Counted from the first letter of the stretch, positions 15,566 to 25,485 are shown. The stretch: DNA of 64,000 nucleotides from Palleniella intestinalis (GCF_013166595.1 NZ_JABKKG010000008.1:62001-126000); one strand, 5' to 3'. Notes: a model not told the origin generated them from the sequence alone. A program made the numbers and translations.

Positions 15566-16574
15566 ATGGGAACAGGGAGAACCGAGAGAATCATATGGAT
15601 TGACAGTCTGAAGGCGTTTGCAATCTTCCTCGTCATACTGGGGCATTCCATACAGTGCCTTGCCACTTGCGCTGGCTTGAGCGAGGTGTATGATTTCATA
15701 TACTCTTTCCACATGCCGTTGTTCATGACCCTGAGCGGGCTCTTTCTTGGCAAAATGCTTGCCGACAACCCTAAGAGTTTTCTCCTGAAGAGGGCACGCC
15801 AGTTGCTCCTCCCTGTGCTTTCGTTCTCGGTTGTGGCATTCCTTGTCCGCCTGCTGACACCGCTGGACATGACCATGGGACTCGGTTTTGCGGACTATCT
15901 TGCAGGAGGTGACATGTGGTTCCTGAAATATCTTTTCGGATGCAGCGTGATAGCTTATGTCTCCAACAAGCTCTTCCGCCGTGAATGGTTGGCGGCGACC
16001 GTGCCGCCGGCATTGCTTGTGACGGTTTCAAGAGTGGGAATCTTCCGCCTTCTGCCGTTCCTTTGGCTGGGACATTATGTCCGCAAGCATGAGGGAAGCA
16101 TGGCAAGGAATGCCAAATGGCTGCTGCCGGCATGCCTGGTGGCGTTTGCTTTGCTGTACATGTTCTGGAATTTGGAATACGATATGCCGCACTATAGGAT
16201 TATGTCAATAAAGAAAGGTGTGGAATTCTCCTTCAGTTCGTTTGCCATAGTAACCTACAGATTCGCTGTCGGAATGCTGGGGAGTATGGCTCTGATACTG
16301 ATTTTCAGTACTTTCGCTAAAAATATAAGGGGGGGGGGAGAACTCTCTGACGCGGTTCTTGCTTGCAAGCGGAAGGCGTACCCTCGGCATTTACTGCCTT
16401 CAGATTTATCTTCTTGAACATCTTTCCGATAACCTTGAAATCCCTGTGCTAAGTGACGGTTGGAACATCCTTCTCGTCTTCTCCGTGGCAGTGCTGGAGT
16501 TCATTCTCTGCTCACTGCTTGTCGGGCTGCTTGAACGTAATAGACTGACACGACTTCTGTTACTCGGGCAGTGA
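15566..16574 (+). pseudogene. Acyltransferase_3 family membrane O-acyltransferase, frameshifted in a ten-G tract (possible phase-variable gene)
   Basis: The N-terminus is typical of the family: RIIWIDSLKAFAIFLVILGH, with FIYSFHMPLFMTLSGLFLG. About ten membrane helices follow. These enzymes acetylate or acylate surface polysaccharide using donors from the cytoplasm. The frame from 15566 ends early at 16417 because of a run of ten G at 16329-16338. With nine G the frame would run on through SLTRFLLASGRRTLGIYCLQ to a stop at 16574, giving about 335 residues and the expected last two helices. Either the gene is switched off by slipped-strand mispairing, or it is a sequencing error, or it is decayed. 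The rest is intact, which favours the first two. Confidence 0.85.
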
Positions 16575-16655
16575 GGAAAGGTGACGCTTCGCATGACATA
16601 AGATGGCACTTGACTTGGTGAAAGATTATCTTTCTCACGGTCAAGTGCCATTTCG
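16575..16655. repeat. Iterated repeat family A, copy 2 (diverged)
   Basis: Begins GGAAAGGTGACGCTTCGCAT directly after the acyltransferase stop. It holds a long imperfect hairpin, ATGGCACTTGACTTGGTGA with TCACGGTCAAGTGCCAT, so it may also end that transcript. The remaining gap to 16962 holds no gene; it contains a 21-mer (16863-16883) that recurs inverted at 42358-42378. Confidence 0.5.
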
Positions 16656-16962
16656 TTTTTTTTTACGCCGGTATTTTTCCCATTGGCAATGCATGTGCAC
16701 GGGTAACCCCAAGTCTGTCATTAGAAAACAAATTAGTGGTCCGGTAAAAATGTATATATGTTTATGCCGGGAAACCTCTTGCGGAGAACCGCTGACGCGG
16801 TTCACATGGCAAGCCACTTTTGAAGAACAATCTTATAAGATGCTAATATACAAAAGGTTGGTTGCTTGTCATTGTTTTTTAGCAGATACCAATAGTTCTT
16901 TATTGCTCAAACTTTTGTCAGACAACAAAATATGTCTGTGTCACGGTGTGTTGTGCATGGAC

Positions 16963-19098
16963 TTACGGCATCGGGGCCAGTCCCTCCCAGCGTACATTCC
17001 ATTTGCCGTCCTTCGGGAATCCCGGATTCTCTGTTGTGCATCCGTCCCAGCCGGCACACATCATGGCTACGGCAGTGAGCAGTCCGCCATTGCCCGGAAG
17101 GTAGATGCGGAGGCGTTGGTCCTGGTAGTTGTGGCCGTTCGGGAGATAAGTGTTTGTGCGCTTATCCATGAGGAGCGCGCCGACTGCCTTCTCCGGCTCG
17201 TTGAGGCGTGCGGCGTTCATTGCCGTCATCGGGTAGTCCCAGCCCCAAGTCTTGTTCCAGTTCCAGTTGTCCCAAATCCAGTGGAGCGTATTGCGCATGT
17301 AGTCCTCGTTGACAAGCCGGCTCATCGGCAGTATGCCCACCGCTCCAAGCACCGCCATGTGGTCGGATGTGAAGCGTATGTCGCGATAGGTTTCGGTAGC
17401 TGTCTCCGCTGCAAGATAGAGCTTGTCATCGTTGTAAGCGAGAGGCGAAAGGCGGTCGATGAGGTCGTCCCATGCTTCGATGCGTGCCATTCCGCGCCGT
17501 TCGCGCCATGCCTGCGCCACGTTCATGGCATGATGCCAGTAGGAGAGTTCAAACGGAGGGTTGACGGTCTCGGCGGCTCTCAAAGTCTCTTGTGCAGGGA
17601 TTATACCTTTTAATATATAGCGGTTGTTAGCGGAATCGAGTGTCGCGAACGAGTGCATGAACTCCGCTGTCTGCTCGATGAGGTCACCATATTTCTCCAA
17701 AACGGCGGCTTTGTCCGTGGCGTTACGGTAGACAAGCTCTGCAAGATAGATGATGTGCGGCTGCTGCCAAATGAGGAAGCTGCCCACTTTTGACGGCGCT
17801 TCTATGGCTGAAGGGTCGGTCATCTTCATCCAGCGCACACCTTTGAATCCCTGTCTCCTTGCGATTTCCTTTGCAATAGGCAGGGCTGAACGGTACCAAC
17901 CGAGGGTGCGGTCAAGCAGTTCCGTGCGGTTCCATAAGGCGAACTGTGCCTGATGCCACCATATCATCTCAAGGTGGAACTTGCCGAACCATGAGTTGTA
18001 GGTCAGTCCTGTCTCCTGTGGCGGTGTTGTTCCTGCACACTGTATGGCGAGGAGATACTGGCTCTGCACCACACGACGTTCGAGTTCCTTTGCACGAGGG
18101 TCGGTGCAGGAGGAGAAATCCACCGCTGCGCCGTCAGTCCAGAATGCTTTCCAATGCTTTTTCGAAGCATTTTCCACAGCTTCGAAAGGCTGTAAGCTGA
18201 TTGGTGTTGGTCGTTGGCTGAAGGAACAAGTAAATGCCAAGCGGTCACTTTCCGGAGTAAGGACGACATAGTTCTTGGCTTTCTCTGTCAGAGTTGCTTT
18301 CCCTTCCCATACGATGGTGACATAGTAGACGGTATTGTCCAGCACTCGTTTCAGCCTCGCGCAGTAGATGTCCTTCTTGCTGTTGCCGTCTTTATATATA
18401 AGCTGTGTCTCGTGCCTGTCATCATTATCCCTCCAGTCGCACGCATCGTCACAGTGCTGCCCCGTAGGGTAAGGGAAGCGGAAGCATATTCCGGTGCGCT
18501 TCTTTGACATAATCTCTGCTGCAACCATGTCTTTCTGTGGGTGGCAGACTGTCTTTACCTTAACCTCTGCACCTTTGTACTTGAACTTGCTGTCGAGCGT
18601 TCCCGTCCAAAGGTCAAGGTGTTGGTCAACAGCGGTGATGTCCTTCATACCGTCTTTGCGGTCGAAGTCGAAGCCTATCATGCCCAGATGCAGACGGTGA
18701 GGATTGACACGGAACCAGTCGGAAGCCTCCTTCTGTCGTCCCGGTGTCTTCGGTTGTCCGGCATAAAGCTCCTTATGCCCGTGCCCGAAGTCGTACTCCA
18801 TAAGCGTCTCTTCCGGCTTGAACCCTTTCACGTTAGGGAAACTGTGCCATCCCCACTGGCTTTGTGTGCCGAGCGGCACACCGTTCTTGTAGTATTCCGG
18901 GAACGACTGCAGTCCTGTGATGTCGGCAGTGAAGGCAAACTCACCGTTGCCCACCGACAGTGAACTGAGCGAATCGGCCGCCGTGATGTGCGGACTGTTT
19001 CGGTTTACGAGTGCGTGGCGGTCTATTTTCCCACCCGCAGCGTTGATTGCGGTTGCTTGCAGAAAGGCGAAGAACGCAAGGAACAGTAATTTTTTCAT
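16963..19098 (-). CDS. Secreted (alpha/alpha)6-barrel glycosidase, GH65-like
   Basis: The product has 711 residues with a signal peptide (MKKLLFLAFFAFLQATAINA). The N-terminal beta-sandwich half (SLSVGNGEFAFTADITGLQ) and the C-terminal helical barrel follow the plan of family 65 and its relatives. The barrel motif WFGKFHLEMIWWHQAQFALW, then GVRWMKMTDP and WGWDYPMTAMNAARL, are the likely active-site segments. Family 65 enzymes hydrolyse or phosphorolyse alpha-glucosides; a periplasmic relative without phosphate-binding evidence is more likely a hydrolase. Substrate is not determinable. It follows the glycosyltransferase operon on the same strand with a 38-bp gap, so it may be co-transcribed with it. 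Confidence 0.65.
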   Translation of the reverse strand: MKKLLFLAFFAFLQATAINAAGGKIDRHALVNRNSPHITAADSLSSLSVGNGEFAFTADITGLQSFPEYYKNGVPLGTQSQWGWHSFPNVKGFKPEETLMEYDFGHGHKELYAGQPKTPGRQKEASDWFRVNPHRLHLGMIGFDFDRKDGMKDITAVDQHLDLWTGTLDSKFKYKGAEVKVKTVCHPQKDMVAAEIMSKKRTGICFRFPYPTGQHCDDACDWRDNDDRHETQLIYKDGNSKKDIYCARLKRVLDNTVYYVTIVWEGKATLTEKAKNYVVLTPESDRLAFTCSFSQRPTPISLQPFEAVENASKKHWKAFWTDGAAVDFSSCTDPRAKELERRVVQSQYLLAIQCAGTTPPQETGLTYNSWFGKFHLEMIWWHQAQFALWNRTELLDRTLGWYRSALPIAKEIARRQGFKGVRWMKMTDPSAIEAPSKVGSFLIWQQPHIIYLAELVYRNATDKAAVLEKYGDLIEQTAEFMHSFATLDSANNRYILKGIIPAQETLRAAETVNPPFELSYWHHAMNVAQAWRERRGMARIEAWDDLIDRLSPLAYNDDKLYLAAETATETYRDIRFTSDHMAVLGAVGILPMSRLVNEDYMRNTLHWIWDNWNWNKTWGWDYPMTAMNAARLNEPEKAVGALLMDKRTNTYLPNGHNYQDQRLRIYLPGNGGLLTAVAMMCAGWDGCTTENPGFPKDGKWNVRWEGLAPMP

Positions 19099-19136
19099 AG
19101 TTGGTGTTTTGTTTTTTTTATGTCGTCAGTGGATTA

Positions 19137-20000
19137 TCATAGATGTTCATCAGAGAAGAAACTGATGTCAAAAATATCTGTAAGGCTTTGGAAATCACGG
19201 AAAAGGGACATTGGAAGCATAGTCCTGCGTTTGTGGCTCATCCACAGGCAGCGCGCCTTCCCGTACATTGTGGCAATAAGGGAGTAGCTGCTGACAGGCC
19301 CGAGGATGAAGTCACATTCCGAGAGAAGGCACAAATCCTCATGTCCGCTGCCATGAGGGAAGACGATGTGGCAGTCGTTCCACTCTTCACGGCTTCGTAT
19401 TGTACGCAGGAAGAAGTCACGGTCGAGGTGTTTGTCGTTGGTACACAGATAGATGTTGCACCGCTTTCCTTTGAAATTGTCAAGCAGAAGAGCGAGATAA
19501 TCCATGAAATCCTTGTCCGTGAAGTAATGCCTTCCACCCATGAACGACTTGTAATCACCGCGCCGGATGTGAAGCCCGATGTTCACAGTGGTGTCGTCCG
19601 CCGGCAGCATGTTGCGTCGTGCAGCAGCCTTTATTCCATCGTCAAAGGCAAAGAGCTGCCTTATCTCGTCCATATATTCCGGCAAAAGACTGCCATAACG
19701 GACATTCCACCCTTCGACAATGGCATTGCATGAAGAGAGCAGACGCTGCTCGCATTGTGCTATAGTCATACTCTTGTTGTCATAATTTATGCAAGGTATG
19801 AGCCGTACCCCTCCCAATGCCTTTACAAGAGAATACACAGCCTTGTTATGATAAGGCATTCGACAGATGGCAAACCCTTTGTACTTATGGGCGAAGCGCA
19901 TGCTCATGCTTCTGCGATTATGCTTCCTTGCCCATGCATACACATTAATATATTGATAGATGTTGTTACACATCTGTCCTTTGTCTCTTACGAACAGCAT
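19137..20000 (-). CDS. Glycosyltransferase family 11-like (alpha-1,2-fucosyltransferase type)
   Basis: The product has 287 residues. The diagnostic motif IGLHIRRGDYKSF lies near residue 155, matching the HxRRxDY nucleotide-binding motif of GT11. The N-terminal GQMCNNIYQYINVYAWAR corresponds to the family's GN-QMF-QYA segment, and the C-terminal LSECDFILGPVSSYSLIATM to its third motif. GT11 enzymes move fucose from GDP-fucose. The motifs are recognisable but diverged (GPVSSYS instead of the usual SSFSWW), so the donor is less certain. It is the last glycosyltransferase of the operon, 6 bases after the GT2 gene. It builds a surface glycan in the cytoplasm. Confidence 0.75.
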   Translation of the reverse strand: MLFVRDKGQMCNNIYQYINVYAWARKHNRRSMSMRFAHKYKGFAICRMPYHNKAVYSLVKALGGVRLIPCINYDNKSMTIAQCEQRLLSSCNAIVEGWNVRYGSLLPEYMDEIRQLFAFDDGIKAAARRNMLPADDTTVNIGLHIRRGDYKSFMGGRHYFTDKDFMDYLALLLDNFKGKRCNIYLCTNDKHLDRDFFLRTIRSREEWNDCHIVFPHGSGHEDLCLLSECDFILGPVSSYSLIATMYGKARCLWMSHKRRTMLPMSLFRDFQSLTDIFDISFFSDEHL

Positions 20001-20006
20001 GTTTTT

Positions 20007-20780
20007 CTATAAGTCATTATGTTGTTTCTTTACTCGCTCCTCCAACAGTTTCGCCACGACTACAAACTGGTAGAGTGCTTCCAAGGAAGCCTTTATGAAG
20101 CCTGCTCTGCCGTCGCGCCATGCCCCTTTGAGGAAATACGTCTTCAGGAAGAACAGCATCGGGCGTCCTATGAGCGCGCCTGTGCCGTAGTTCTTGTGGC
20201 GTTTCTTCGGCAGTTCGTTGGTGCTGTACTGGTCAGTTTTCTGCAGACGGGTGCTTATCGACTCATCGGCAAGATGCACAAAAGCCAGTTCCATGCGGTT
20301 CTTCGGAATCCTTTCCACCTTGCCGTCCACTTCCGGCGAGCAGTGTATGATAGCCGGCCAGTGGGTCTTGTCCTTGCGGAAGAAGCGCAGGATATAATCA
20401 GGATACAGGCAGCGCATGAATCTTCCCATGAAGAAGTTCTTGCGTGGGATGAGCAGTCCGTCGCTTCCGCCCTGTGTGAAGGCATAGAGATAGTCCCTCA
20501 GTTCAGGAGTGACAATCTCGTCCGCGTCGACGACAAGCACCCATGGGTGCTGTGCCCGGTGTATGGCAAACTCGCGTGCAGGTTCGACAATGTTGTGCTT
20601 TCCTCGTGGAAAAGTCACTATACGGCAACCATATTCCGCTGCTATTTGCAAGGTTTCGTCCGTGGACTCCATGTCACAGACGAGTATTTCGTCAAAATCC
20701 TTCACAGCATCAAGCACCTCACGCAATCGCAGGGCGGCGTTATATGTATTGATGACTACACTTATCTTCTGCTTTTCCAT
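20007..20780 (-). CDS. Glycosyltransferase family 2 (lipopolysaccharide core WaaE/KdtX-like)
   Basis: The product has 257 residues from the ATG at 20780 (MEKQKISVVINTYN). An earlier in-frame start at 20876 would overlap the preceding gene by about 90 bases and adds no family sequence. The GT-A motifs are ISVVINTYNAALRLREVLD, DEILVCDMESTDETLQIA and the metal-binding DADEIV near residue 88. The spacing and the FMGRFMRCLYPDYILRFFRK segment are those of the family that adds beta-linked glucose or heptose to LPS core. A C-terminal hydrophobic stretch may associate with the membrane. It starts 4 bases after the end of the GT4 gene. The product probably extends an LPS or capsule oligosaccharide. Confidence 0.85.
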   Translation of the reverse strand: MEKQKISVVINTYNAALRLREVLDAVKDFDEILVCDMESTDETLQIAAEYGCRIVTFPRGKHNIVEPAREFAIHRAQHPWVLVVDADEIVTPELRDYLYAFTQGGSDGLLIPRKNFFMGRFMRCLYPDYILRFFRKDKTHWPAIIHCSPEVDGKVERIPKNRMELAFVHLADESISTRLQKTDQYSTNELPKKRHKNYGTGALIGRPMLFFLKTYFLKGAWRDGRAGFIKASLEALYQFVVVAKLLEERVKKQHNDL

Positions 20781-20784
20781 AGTG

Positions 20785-21963
20785 TCATGATTCAATAATC
20801 CTGTTGAAATCGGCAATGCTATGCTCCGGCAGGAACAGCCGGCAATGGCTTTTCCCCTCCATAATGAGTCTGTCACGCAGTTCCTTGTCCGTCATTCCCC
20901 TCCGCATAGCGTCAGAAAGTGCGTGCACATCACCGACAGGTGTCAGCAGTCCCGCCCTGCCTTTGGCAAGAATCTCTGACGGTCCGGTAGGGCAGTCGGT
21001 GGAGATGATGACCTTGCCGAGCATAAGCCCTTCGGCAAGCACCGTCGGCAGTCCCTCAAACTTGGAGCTGTGGACAAGCGCCTGTGCAGCTTTCATCCAC
21101 GGATAAGGGTTCGGTCTGAAACCTAACAGCCTGATATGGCTTTCCATTCCGAGAGACCGGATGAGGCTTTCCAAGCATGTGCGGCTCTTCCCTTCACCTA
21201 TTATGTACAGTGCCGGGACATCAAAATCCGCCGTGGTGCTCCTCAGATGCGCGTAAGCCTTGAAGAGAGTGGTGAGGTCTTTCTGTGATTCCTCAAGCCT
21301 TTCCACGGCAAGGAAGAACGGTTTCGCCGCCATTTTGTTGTCAAGAGGCTCACCGGACTTCTTGATGACAGTGTCCTTGTTCAGGCAGTTGTATATGCGG
21401 CAGAACTTTTCCTTGTGTTCCGGCATCATCCGCTTTGCCTCCTCCAGCATGGCATCGGCTATGAGCACAACTTTGTCATAGTGCCGGATGTTCTTCCTTA
21501 GCCGCTTGATGCGCTTCGGCGCCCTGCTTTCTTCGGCGGCGAGGGAGAAGTGGAACCACATTATTTTCCTTACCTTTTCCGGCACAATATCCATGAAAGA
21601 ACTGAAACAACTGTCAAAATCCACAACCACATCGCTCTCTCTTGAAAGTTCCTTCAGTCTTCTCCGCATTATGCAACGGCGCAGCGGATTGAGCACAATC
21701 TCGTCAAAAGCCCCATGCAAAGCATTCTTGCGGCGGTGGTGCTTGGCACGCTTGTAGGCGGTAAGCGTATCGTTCTCAACAAGATACTCTATCCTAACCT
21801 CCGGCGATATGCGCGGCAGGAACACCTCCGCCTTGTTCATCTTCATGCCGATGGCAAGCGTAATGTCATGACCGGTGTACCGGCACAGTCCGTTAAGGTA
21901 CTCCACGAGCACTGTGTCAATACCACCGTCAAGGAAGCGGCTTATGAGAAAGAGTATTTTCAT
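20785..21963 (-). CDS. Glycosyltransferase family 4
   Basis: The product has 392 residues in two Rossmann-like halves. The N-terminal GGIDTVLVEYLNGL loop binds acceptor. The C-terminal donor site shows VERLEESQKDLTTLFKAY and the E-x7-E region HSSKFEGLPTVLAEGLMLGK, followed by STDCPTGPSEIL. This last stretch (CPTGPSEIL) is typical of the subgroup making alpha-1,4-GalNAc or galactose links in capsules and LPS. Donor and linkage are not predictable. It forms an operon with the DUF616-like gene upstream (31-base gap) and the GT2 downstream (4 bases). Confidence 0.9.
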   Translation of the reverse strand: MKILFLISRFLDGGIDTVLVEYLNGLCRYTGHDITLAIGMKMNKAEVFLPRISPEVRIEYLVENDTLTAYKRAKHHRRKNALHGAFDEIVLNPLRRCIMRRRLKELSRESDVVVDFDSCFSSFMDIVPEKVRKIMWFHFSLAAEESRAPKRIKRLRKNIRHYDKVVLIADAMLEEAKRMMPEHKEKFCRIYNCLNKDTVIKKSGEPLDNKMAAKPFFLAVERLEESQKDLTTLFKAYAHLRSTTADFDVPALYIIGEGKSRTCLESLIRSLGMESHIRLLGFRPNPYPWMKAAQALVHSSKFEGLPTVLAEGLMLGKVIISTDCPTGPSEILAKGRAGLLTPVGDVHALSDAMRRGMTDKELRDRLIMEGKSHCRLFLPEHSIADFNRIIES

Positions 21964-21994
21964 TGTTGCATGTGTGAGATGTCAAGTGTCTGTT

Positions 21995-22936
21995 TCATGG
22001 CAGCAGTGCAAGGACAAGAGCGGTGGCGAGTGCCACGAGTGCATAAGTCATTATGCGCAAAGCCCTCAGGTGCTTGATGTTTTTTGCACGCAACCTGACA
22101 AGCTCCTCCTGCGGTTCCTCTATAAGTTCCTTCTCGCGTGCTGCAATGGCATCCATGTCGTTCATGGGATACAGCCTTACGAGTTCTGTCTCTTTGTTGA
22201 AGAGGAATCCCTTGCTGTCCTTGTCAATGGTTGCCATGTCAGGGTAAAGTCGCTGTGCGGAGCGGTGGACGCAGAACTGCATGCAGTAGGAATGCAGCAC
22301 CTGCTCGCTGACAGGCATGATGTGCAGGTGGCTGAACTGTGTGTTCATGATGTATGAGAAAGGTATCTGGTCCAGCCTTTCTATATGGTCGTCCTGTCCG
22401 AGCTGCTTAAGGTAAGAGAACACTGTCCTGTCTATAATGTCAGTTACCCCTCCCTTTTTTTGTATGGAGAAGCATGTCTGGAACAGCCCTTTATAGTTGA
22501 AGTCATAGCCCTTAGCCGCCATATCTTTCAGGCATTTCTCTGATTGGCTTTTCGGGTAGTTGCGTGTCTTTTCCCATATCCTGTATTCTGAGCGGAAGTC
22601 CGTATTTCTCGGATGTACCATCAGTGCGGCGTCATACTTTCCTTCCTCAAACATGTCTATCAGAGGTTTCAGGCTTTGCTTGACCTTTATGCTGCCGTCT
22701 ATGCGGAGACAGATGTCCGTTGTGCAGTACTTGAAGCAGTTGTAGCGTATGTAGAAGGTCTTGTCAAATGGCGACATGCCTTCAAGGTCTTTGTCGTGGA
22801 CCACTGTCCATGTGTCGGAATGTGTCCCGGCATGATCCGTGACAAGGATGTATTCGGCATCAGGATCTTTGGCATCTACTTCTCGGACTATTTCGTAGTC
22901 GTTGACGATGTAGGACAGCACCGTGTATCTTTTCAT
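21995..22936 (-). CDS. DUF616/TOD1-MUCI70-like glycosyltransferase-domain protein with C-terminal membrane anchor
   Basis: The product has 313 residues from ATG 22936 (MKRYTVLSYIVNDYEIVREV); the frame is open further upstream but that part is not conserved-looking. The features match the DUF616 glycosyltransferase-like domain: YTVLSYIVNDYE, YILVTDH, YIRYNCFKY, then DICLRIDGSIKV (the DxD-like IDGS near residue 105) and VHPRNTDFRSE. The C-terminus carries LRIMTYALVALATALVLALL, a single membrane helix. It is the first gene of the glycosyltransferase operon. The family assignment is from memory of motif layout. Confidence 0.6.
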   Translation of the reverse strand: MKRYTVLSYIVNDYEIVREVDAKDPDAEYILVTDHAGTHSDTWTVVHDKDLEGMSPFDKTFYIRYNCFKYCTTDICLRIDGSIKVKQSLKPLIDMFEEGKYDAALMVHPRNTDFRSEYRIWEKTRNYPKSQSEKCLKDMAAKGYDFNYKGLFQTCFSIQKKGGVTDIIDRTVFSYLKQLGQDDHIERLDQIPFSYIMNTQFSHLHIMPVSEQVLHSYCMQFCVHRSAQRLYPDMATIDKDSKGFLFNKETELVRLYPMNDMDAIAAREKELIEEPQEELVRLRAKNIKHLRALRIMTYALVALATALVLALLP

Positions 22937-23142
22937 GTGTTTTCTTGTTTGGGGTTTTAGGAGTGTGGTATGTCGGTCATTGTATGCTATACTTAACCTG
23001 TATGCAAAATAAAGCATTTTTTTCGAGATATGCAAGTGTTTGGCTAAAAAATAACTTCTCATGCGGATTCTTGAGGATTTCTGTTGGTGGTTTTCGTGCA
23101 ATGTGTCTTCTTCATCCGTAAGGATACACATGAGGTTGTATG

Positions 23143-23229
23143 TGGCGAAAGGTAACGCTTGACCCTGTAAAAGGTAACGGTTGACATGACAAAAGGTTAC
23201 CTTTCACAATGCGAAAGGTAACCTTTTGT
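23143..23229. repeat. Iterated repeat family A, copy 3
   Basis: Four to five units with the core AAAGGTAAC or its complement: GCGAAAGGTAACGCTTGAC, GTAAAAGGTAACGGTTGAC, ACAAAAGGTTACCTTTCAC and GCGAAAGGTAACCTTTTG. It sits upstream of the DUF616-like gene and downstream of rnr. The surrounding 377-bp gap holds no gene. Confidence 0.7.
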
Positions 23230-23313
23230 TTCTTATTGTGTTTCAACGAATTACAAAGAAAAGTGACTTGCGGTTCACGGACTGCCGTGCCGGCATGCGC
23301 AAGGCATTGCCGT

Positions 23314-25485
23314 TCAGTCCTTTACAAGTACGAAGTCGAGCTGGCGCTTGTCGAGGTTGGCGCGTGCCACCTTTATGCGCACAGGGTCGCCGAGGGAGTA
23401 GGTGTGGTGGTGACGGCGGCCGACGAGGGCGAAATTCTTCTCGTCAAACTCATAGTAGTCCTCACCGAGGTCGCGCATGGGGACCATGCCCTCGCAGTGG
23501 TTCTCGTCAATCTCGCAGTAGATGCCGTAGGAAGCGACTCCCGAGATGTGGGCGTCGAACTCCTCACCGATGAACTTTGACATGAATTCCACCATCTTGT
23601 ACTTTATGGAATCGCGCTCCGCCATGGCTGCCGTCATCTCCATCTCGCTGCTATGCTTGCACAATTCCTCGTACTTGTCCTTGCTTGCGTTCTTCGCACC
23701 CTGCTGGTAGCGTGTGAGAAGGCGGTGCACCATGGTGTCCGGATAGCGTCGGATGGGCGATGTGAAGTGCGTGTAGTAGTCGAAGGCAAGTCCGTAATGG
23801 CCGATGTTGTGGACAGAATATTTCGCCTTCATCATGGCACGCAGTGCGACCATCTCCACCACTTTCTGGTTCTTTTTGCCCTCACAGTCAGCGAGAAGCT
23901 GGTTCATGGCACGTGCCGAAGCCCCCTTGGTGCTGGTGGATTTCATCTTGTAGCCCAGTTTGGCGACGAAGCCTTTCAGCTCCGCAAGCTTCTGTGGGTC
24001 AGGCTCATCGTGGATGCGGTAAGGCAGAGTCTTGGCAGTCTGTCCGCGCTTCACCTTGCCTATGCTCTCCGCAACGGTGCGGTTGGCGAGGAGCATGAAC
24101 TCCTCGACGAGTTTGTTCGCCTCCTTTGATTTCTTGAAATAGCAGCGCACAGGCACACCGTCCTTGTCGATGTCGAAGCGCATCTCCTCACGGTCGAACT
24201 TCACAGAGCCTTCCTCAAAGCGGCGGTCACGCAGCTGTCGGGCGAGGTTCCACATGATGTTTATCTCCTCCTGATAGTCCCCTTCCTTCTTCTCTATGCG
24301 CTCCTGCGCCTCCTCGTAGGTGAACCGGCGGTCGGACTTTATGACTGTGTGCACCAGTCTCCAGGTCTTTATCTTCGCTTCGCTGTCGAGGGTGAAGATT
24401 ACGGAGTACGCCAGTTTCTCCTCATTGGGGCGGAGTGAGCAGATGAAGTTGCAGAGACGCTCCGGCAGCATAGGGATTGTGCGGTCGACAAGGTAGATGC
24501 TTGTCGCACGAGCCTGTGCCTCCTTGTCGATGACAGAGCCCTCCTTGACATAATGAGAGACATCGGCGATGTGCACACCCACCTCATACAATGCGCCCTT
24601 TCCGTCCTCCTCGCTGCCCTTTGTGAGCACTTTCAGTGACAATGCATCGTCAAAGTCCTTGGCGTCATGCGGGTCAATGGTACAGGTGAACGTATTGCGG
24701 AAATCCTCGCGTGCCGCATAATCCTCGGCGGTAATCTCCTCACTGATTTGGTTGGCAGCATCCTCCACCTCGCGAGGATACTCGTAAGGCAGGCCGTACT
24801 GTGCCAGGATGGCATGCATCTCAGTGTTGTTCTCGCCCTTTGTGCCAAGGTTTGCGATGACCTCGCCTATGATACGGCTACGCTCGTCGGTAGGCCATTC
24901 CACGACACGCACGATGACCACATCGTTCTCCTGTGCCTTGTGGAGCAGGCGTTTGGGCACAACGATGTCGCGAGAGAGGTTCTCCCCGTCAGGAGAAATG
25001 TATGCCACATCGTGCTCAATCTGCACTTTTCCAACGAACTGCGTCTTCTTTCGCTCCAGAATCTCCGTCACCACAGCCTCGCGGATATGCTTGTCGCGGC
25101 GCGCCATCATGGTCACCCGGACACGGTCGCCGTCAAGTGCGTACATCGAATTGCGCTCCGCCACGAACACAGGCTTCTGGTCTGTGCCGTCAGGCTGGAA
25201 CGAGTTCTTGCCTGTACGCTTGCGTATGAACACGCCATCTATTGTCTGTCCCTGCCGGTTCAGACGGTAAGAGGAGTCTGTGACGCGTGTGAGGAAGTCG
25301 TCCCACGCCATCTCCTCCATGATGTCTATTGCCAGCATCTTCAATGGATGAGTATTGAGTTTCAGCCTTTTGAATATCTCCTTGAACGAGAAAGTCTTTC
25401 CCGGTTCTTGCCGGAAAAAGTCCATGAGCACCGGAGTCAGCTCTTTCTTTGTCATGCGTTTACCGCCTTTTTTACCCTTTCCCAT
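23314..25485 (-). CDS. rnr: Ribonuclease R
   Basis: A processive 3'-5' exoribonuclease that degrades structured RNA. The 723 residues show, in order: a winged-helix N-terminal domain (ELTPVLMDFFRQEPGKTFSF), cold-shock OB domains with AYISPDGENLSRDIVVP, the RNB catalytic domain with the metal-binding Asp cluster IDPHDAKDFDDALSL near residue 275 and GVHIADVSHYV, the SPIRRYPDTMVHRLL block near residue 600, and a C-terminal S1 domain (GEEFDAHISGVASYGIYCEI). Start is at MGKGKKGGKR, just after its promoter. It shares an overlapping divergent promoter with the operon beginning at 25709. Confidence 0.96.
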   Translation of the reverse strand: MGKGKKGGKRMTKKELTPVLMDFFRQEPGKTFSFKEIFKRLKLNTHPLKMLAIDIMEEMAWDDFLTRVTDSSYRLNRQGQTIDGVFIRKRTGKNSFQPDGTDQKPVFVAERNSMYALDGDRVRVTMMARRDKHIREAVVTEILERKKTQFVGKVQIEHDVAYISPDGENLSRDIVVPKRLLHKAQENDVVIVRVVEWPTDERSRIIGEVIANLGTKGENNTEMHAILAQYGLPYEYPREVEDAANQISEEITAEDYAAREDFRNTFTCTIDPHDAKDFDDALSLKVLTKGSEEDGKGALYEVGVHIADVSHYVKEGSVIDKEAQARATSIYLVDRTIPMLPERLCNFICSLRPNEEKLAYSVIFTLDSEAKIKTWRLVHTVIKSDRRFTYEEAQERIEKKEGDYQEEINIMWNLARQLRDRRFEEGSVKFDREEMRFDIDKDGVPVRCYFKKSKEANKLVEEFMLLANRTVAESIGKVKRGQTAKTLPYRIHDEPDPQKLAELKGFVAKLGYKMKSTSTKGASARAMNQLLADCEGKKNQKVVEMVALRAMMKAKYSVHNIGHYGLAFDYYTHFTSPIRRYPDTMVHRLLTRYQQGAKNASKDKYEELCKHSSEMEMTAAMAERDSIKYKMVEFMSKFIGEEFDAHISGVASYGIYCEIDENHCEGMVPMRDLGEDYYEFDEKNFALVGRRHHHTYSLGDPVRIKVARANLDKRQLDFVLVKD

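Noticed and set aside
16603..17613. Long plus-strand frame opposite the GH65-like gene
   Set aside because: It is the antisense shadow of the glycosidase, with no domain and no start signal.
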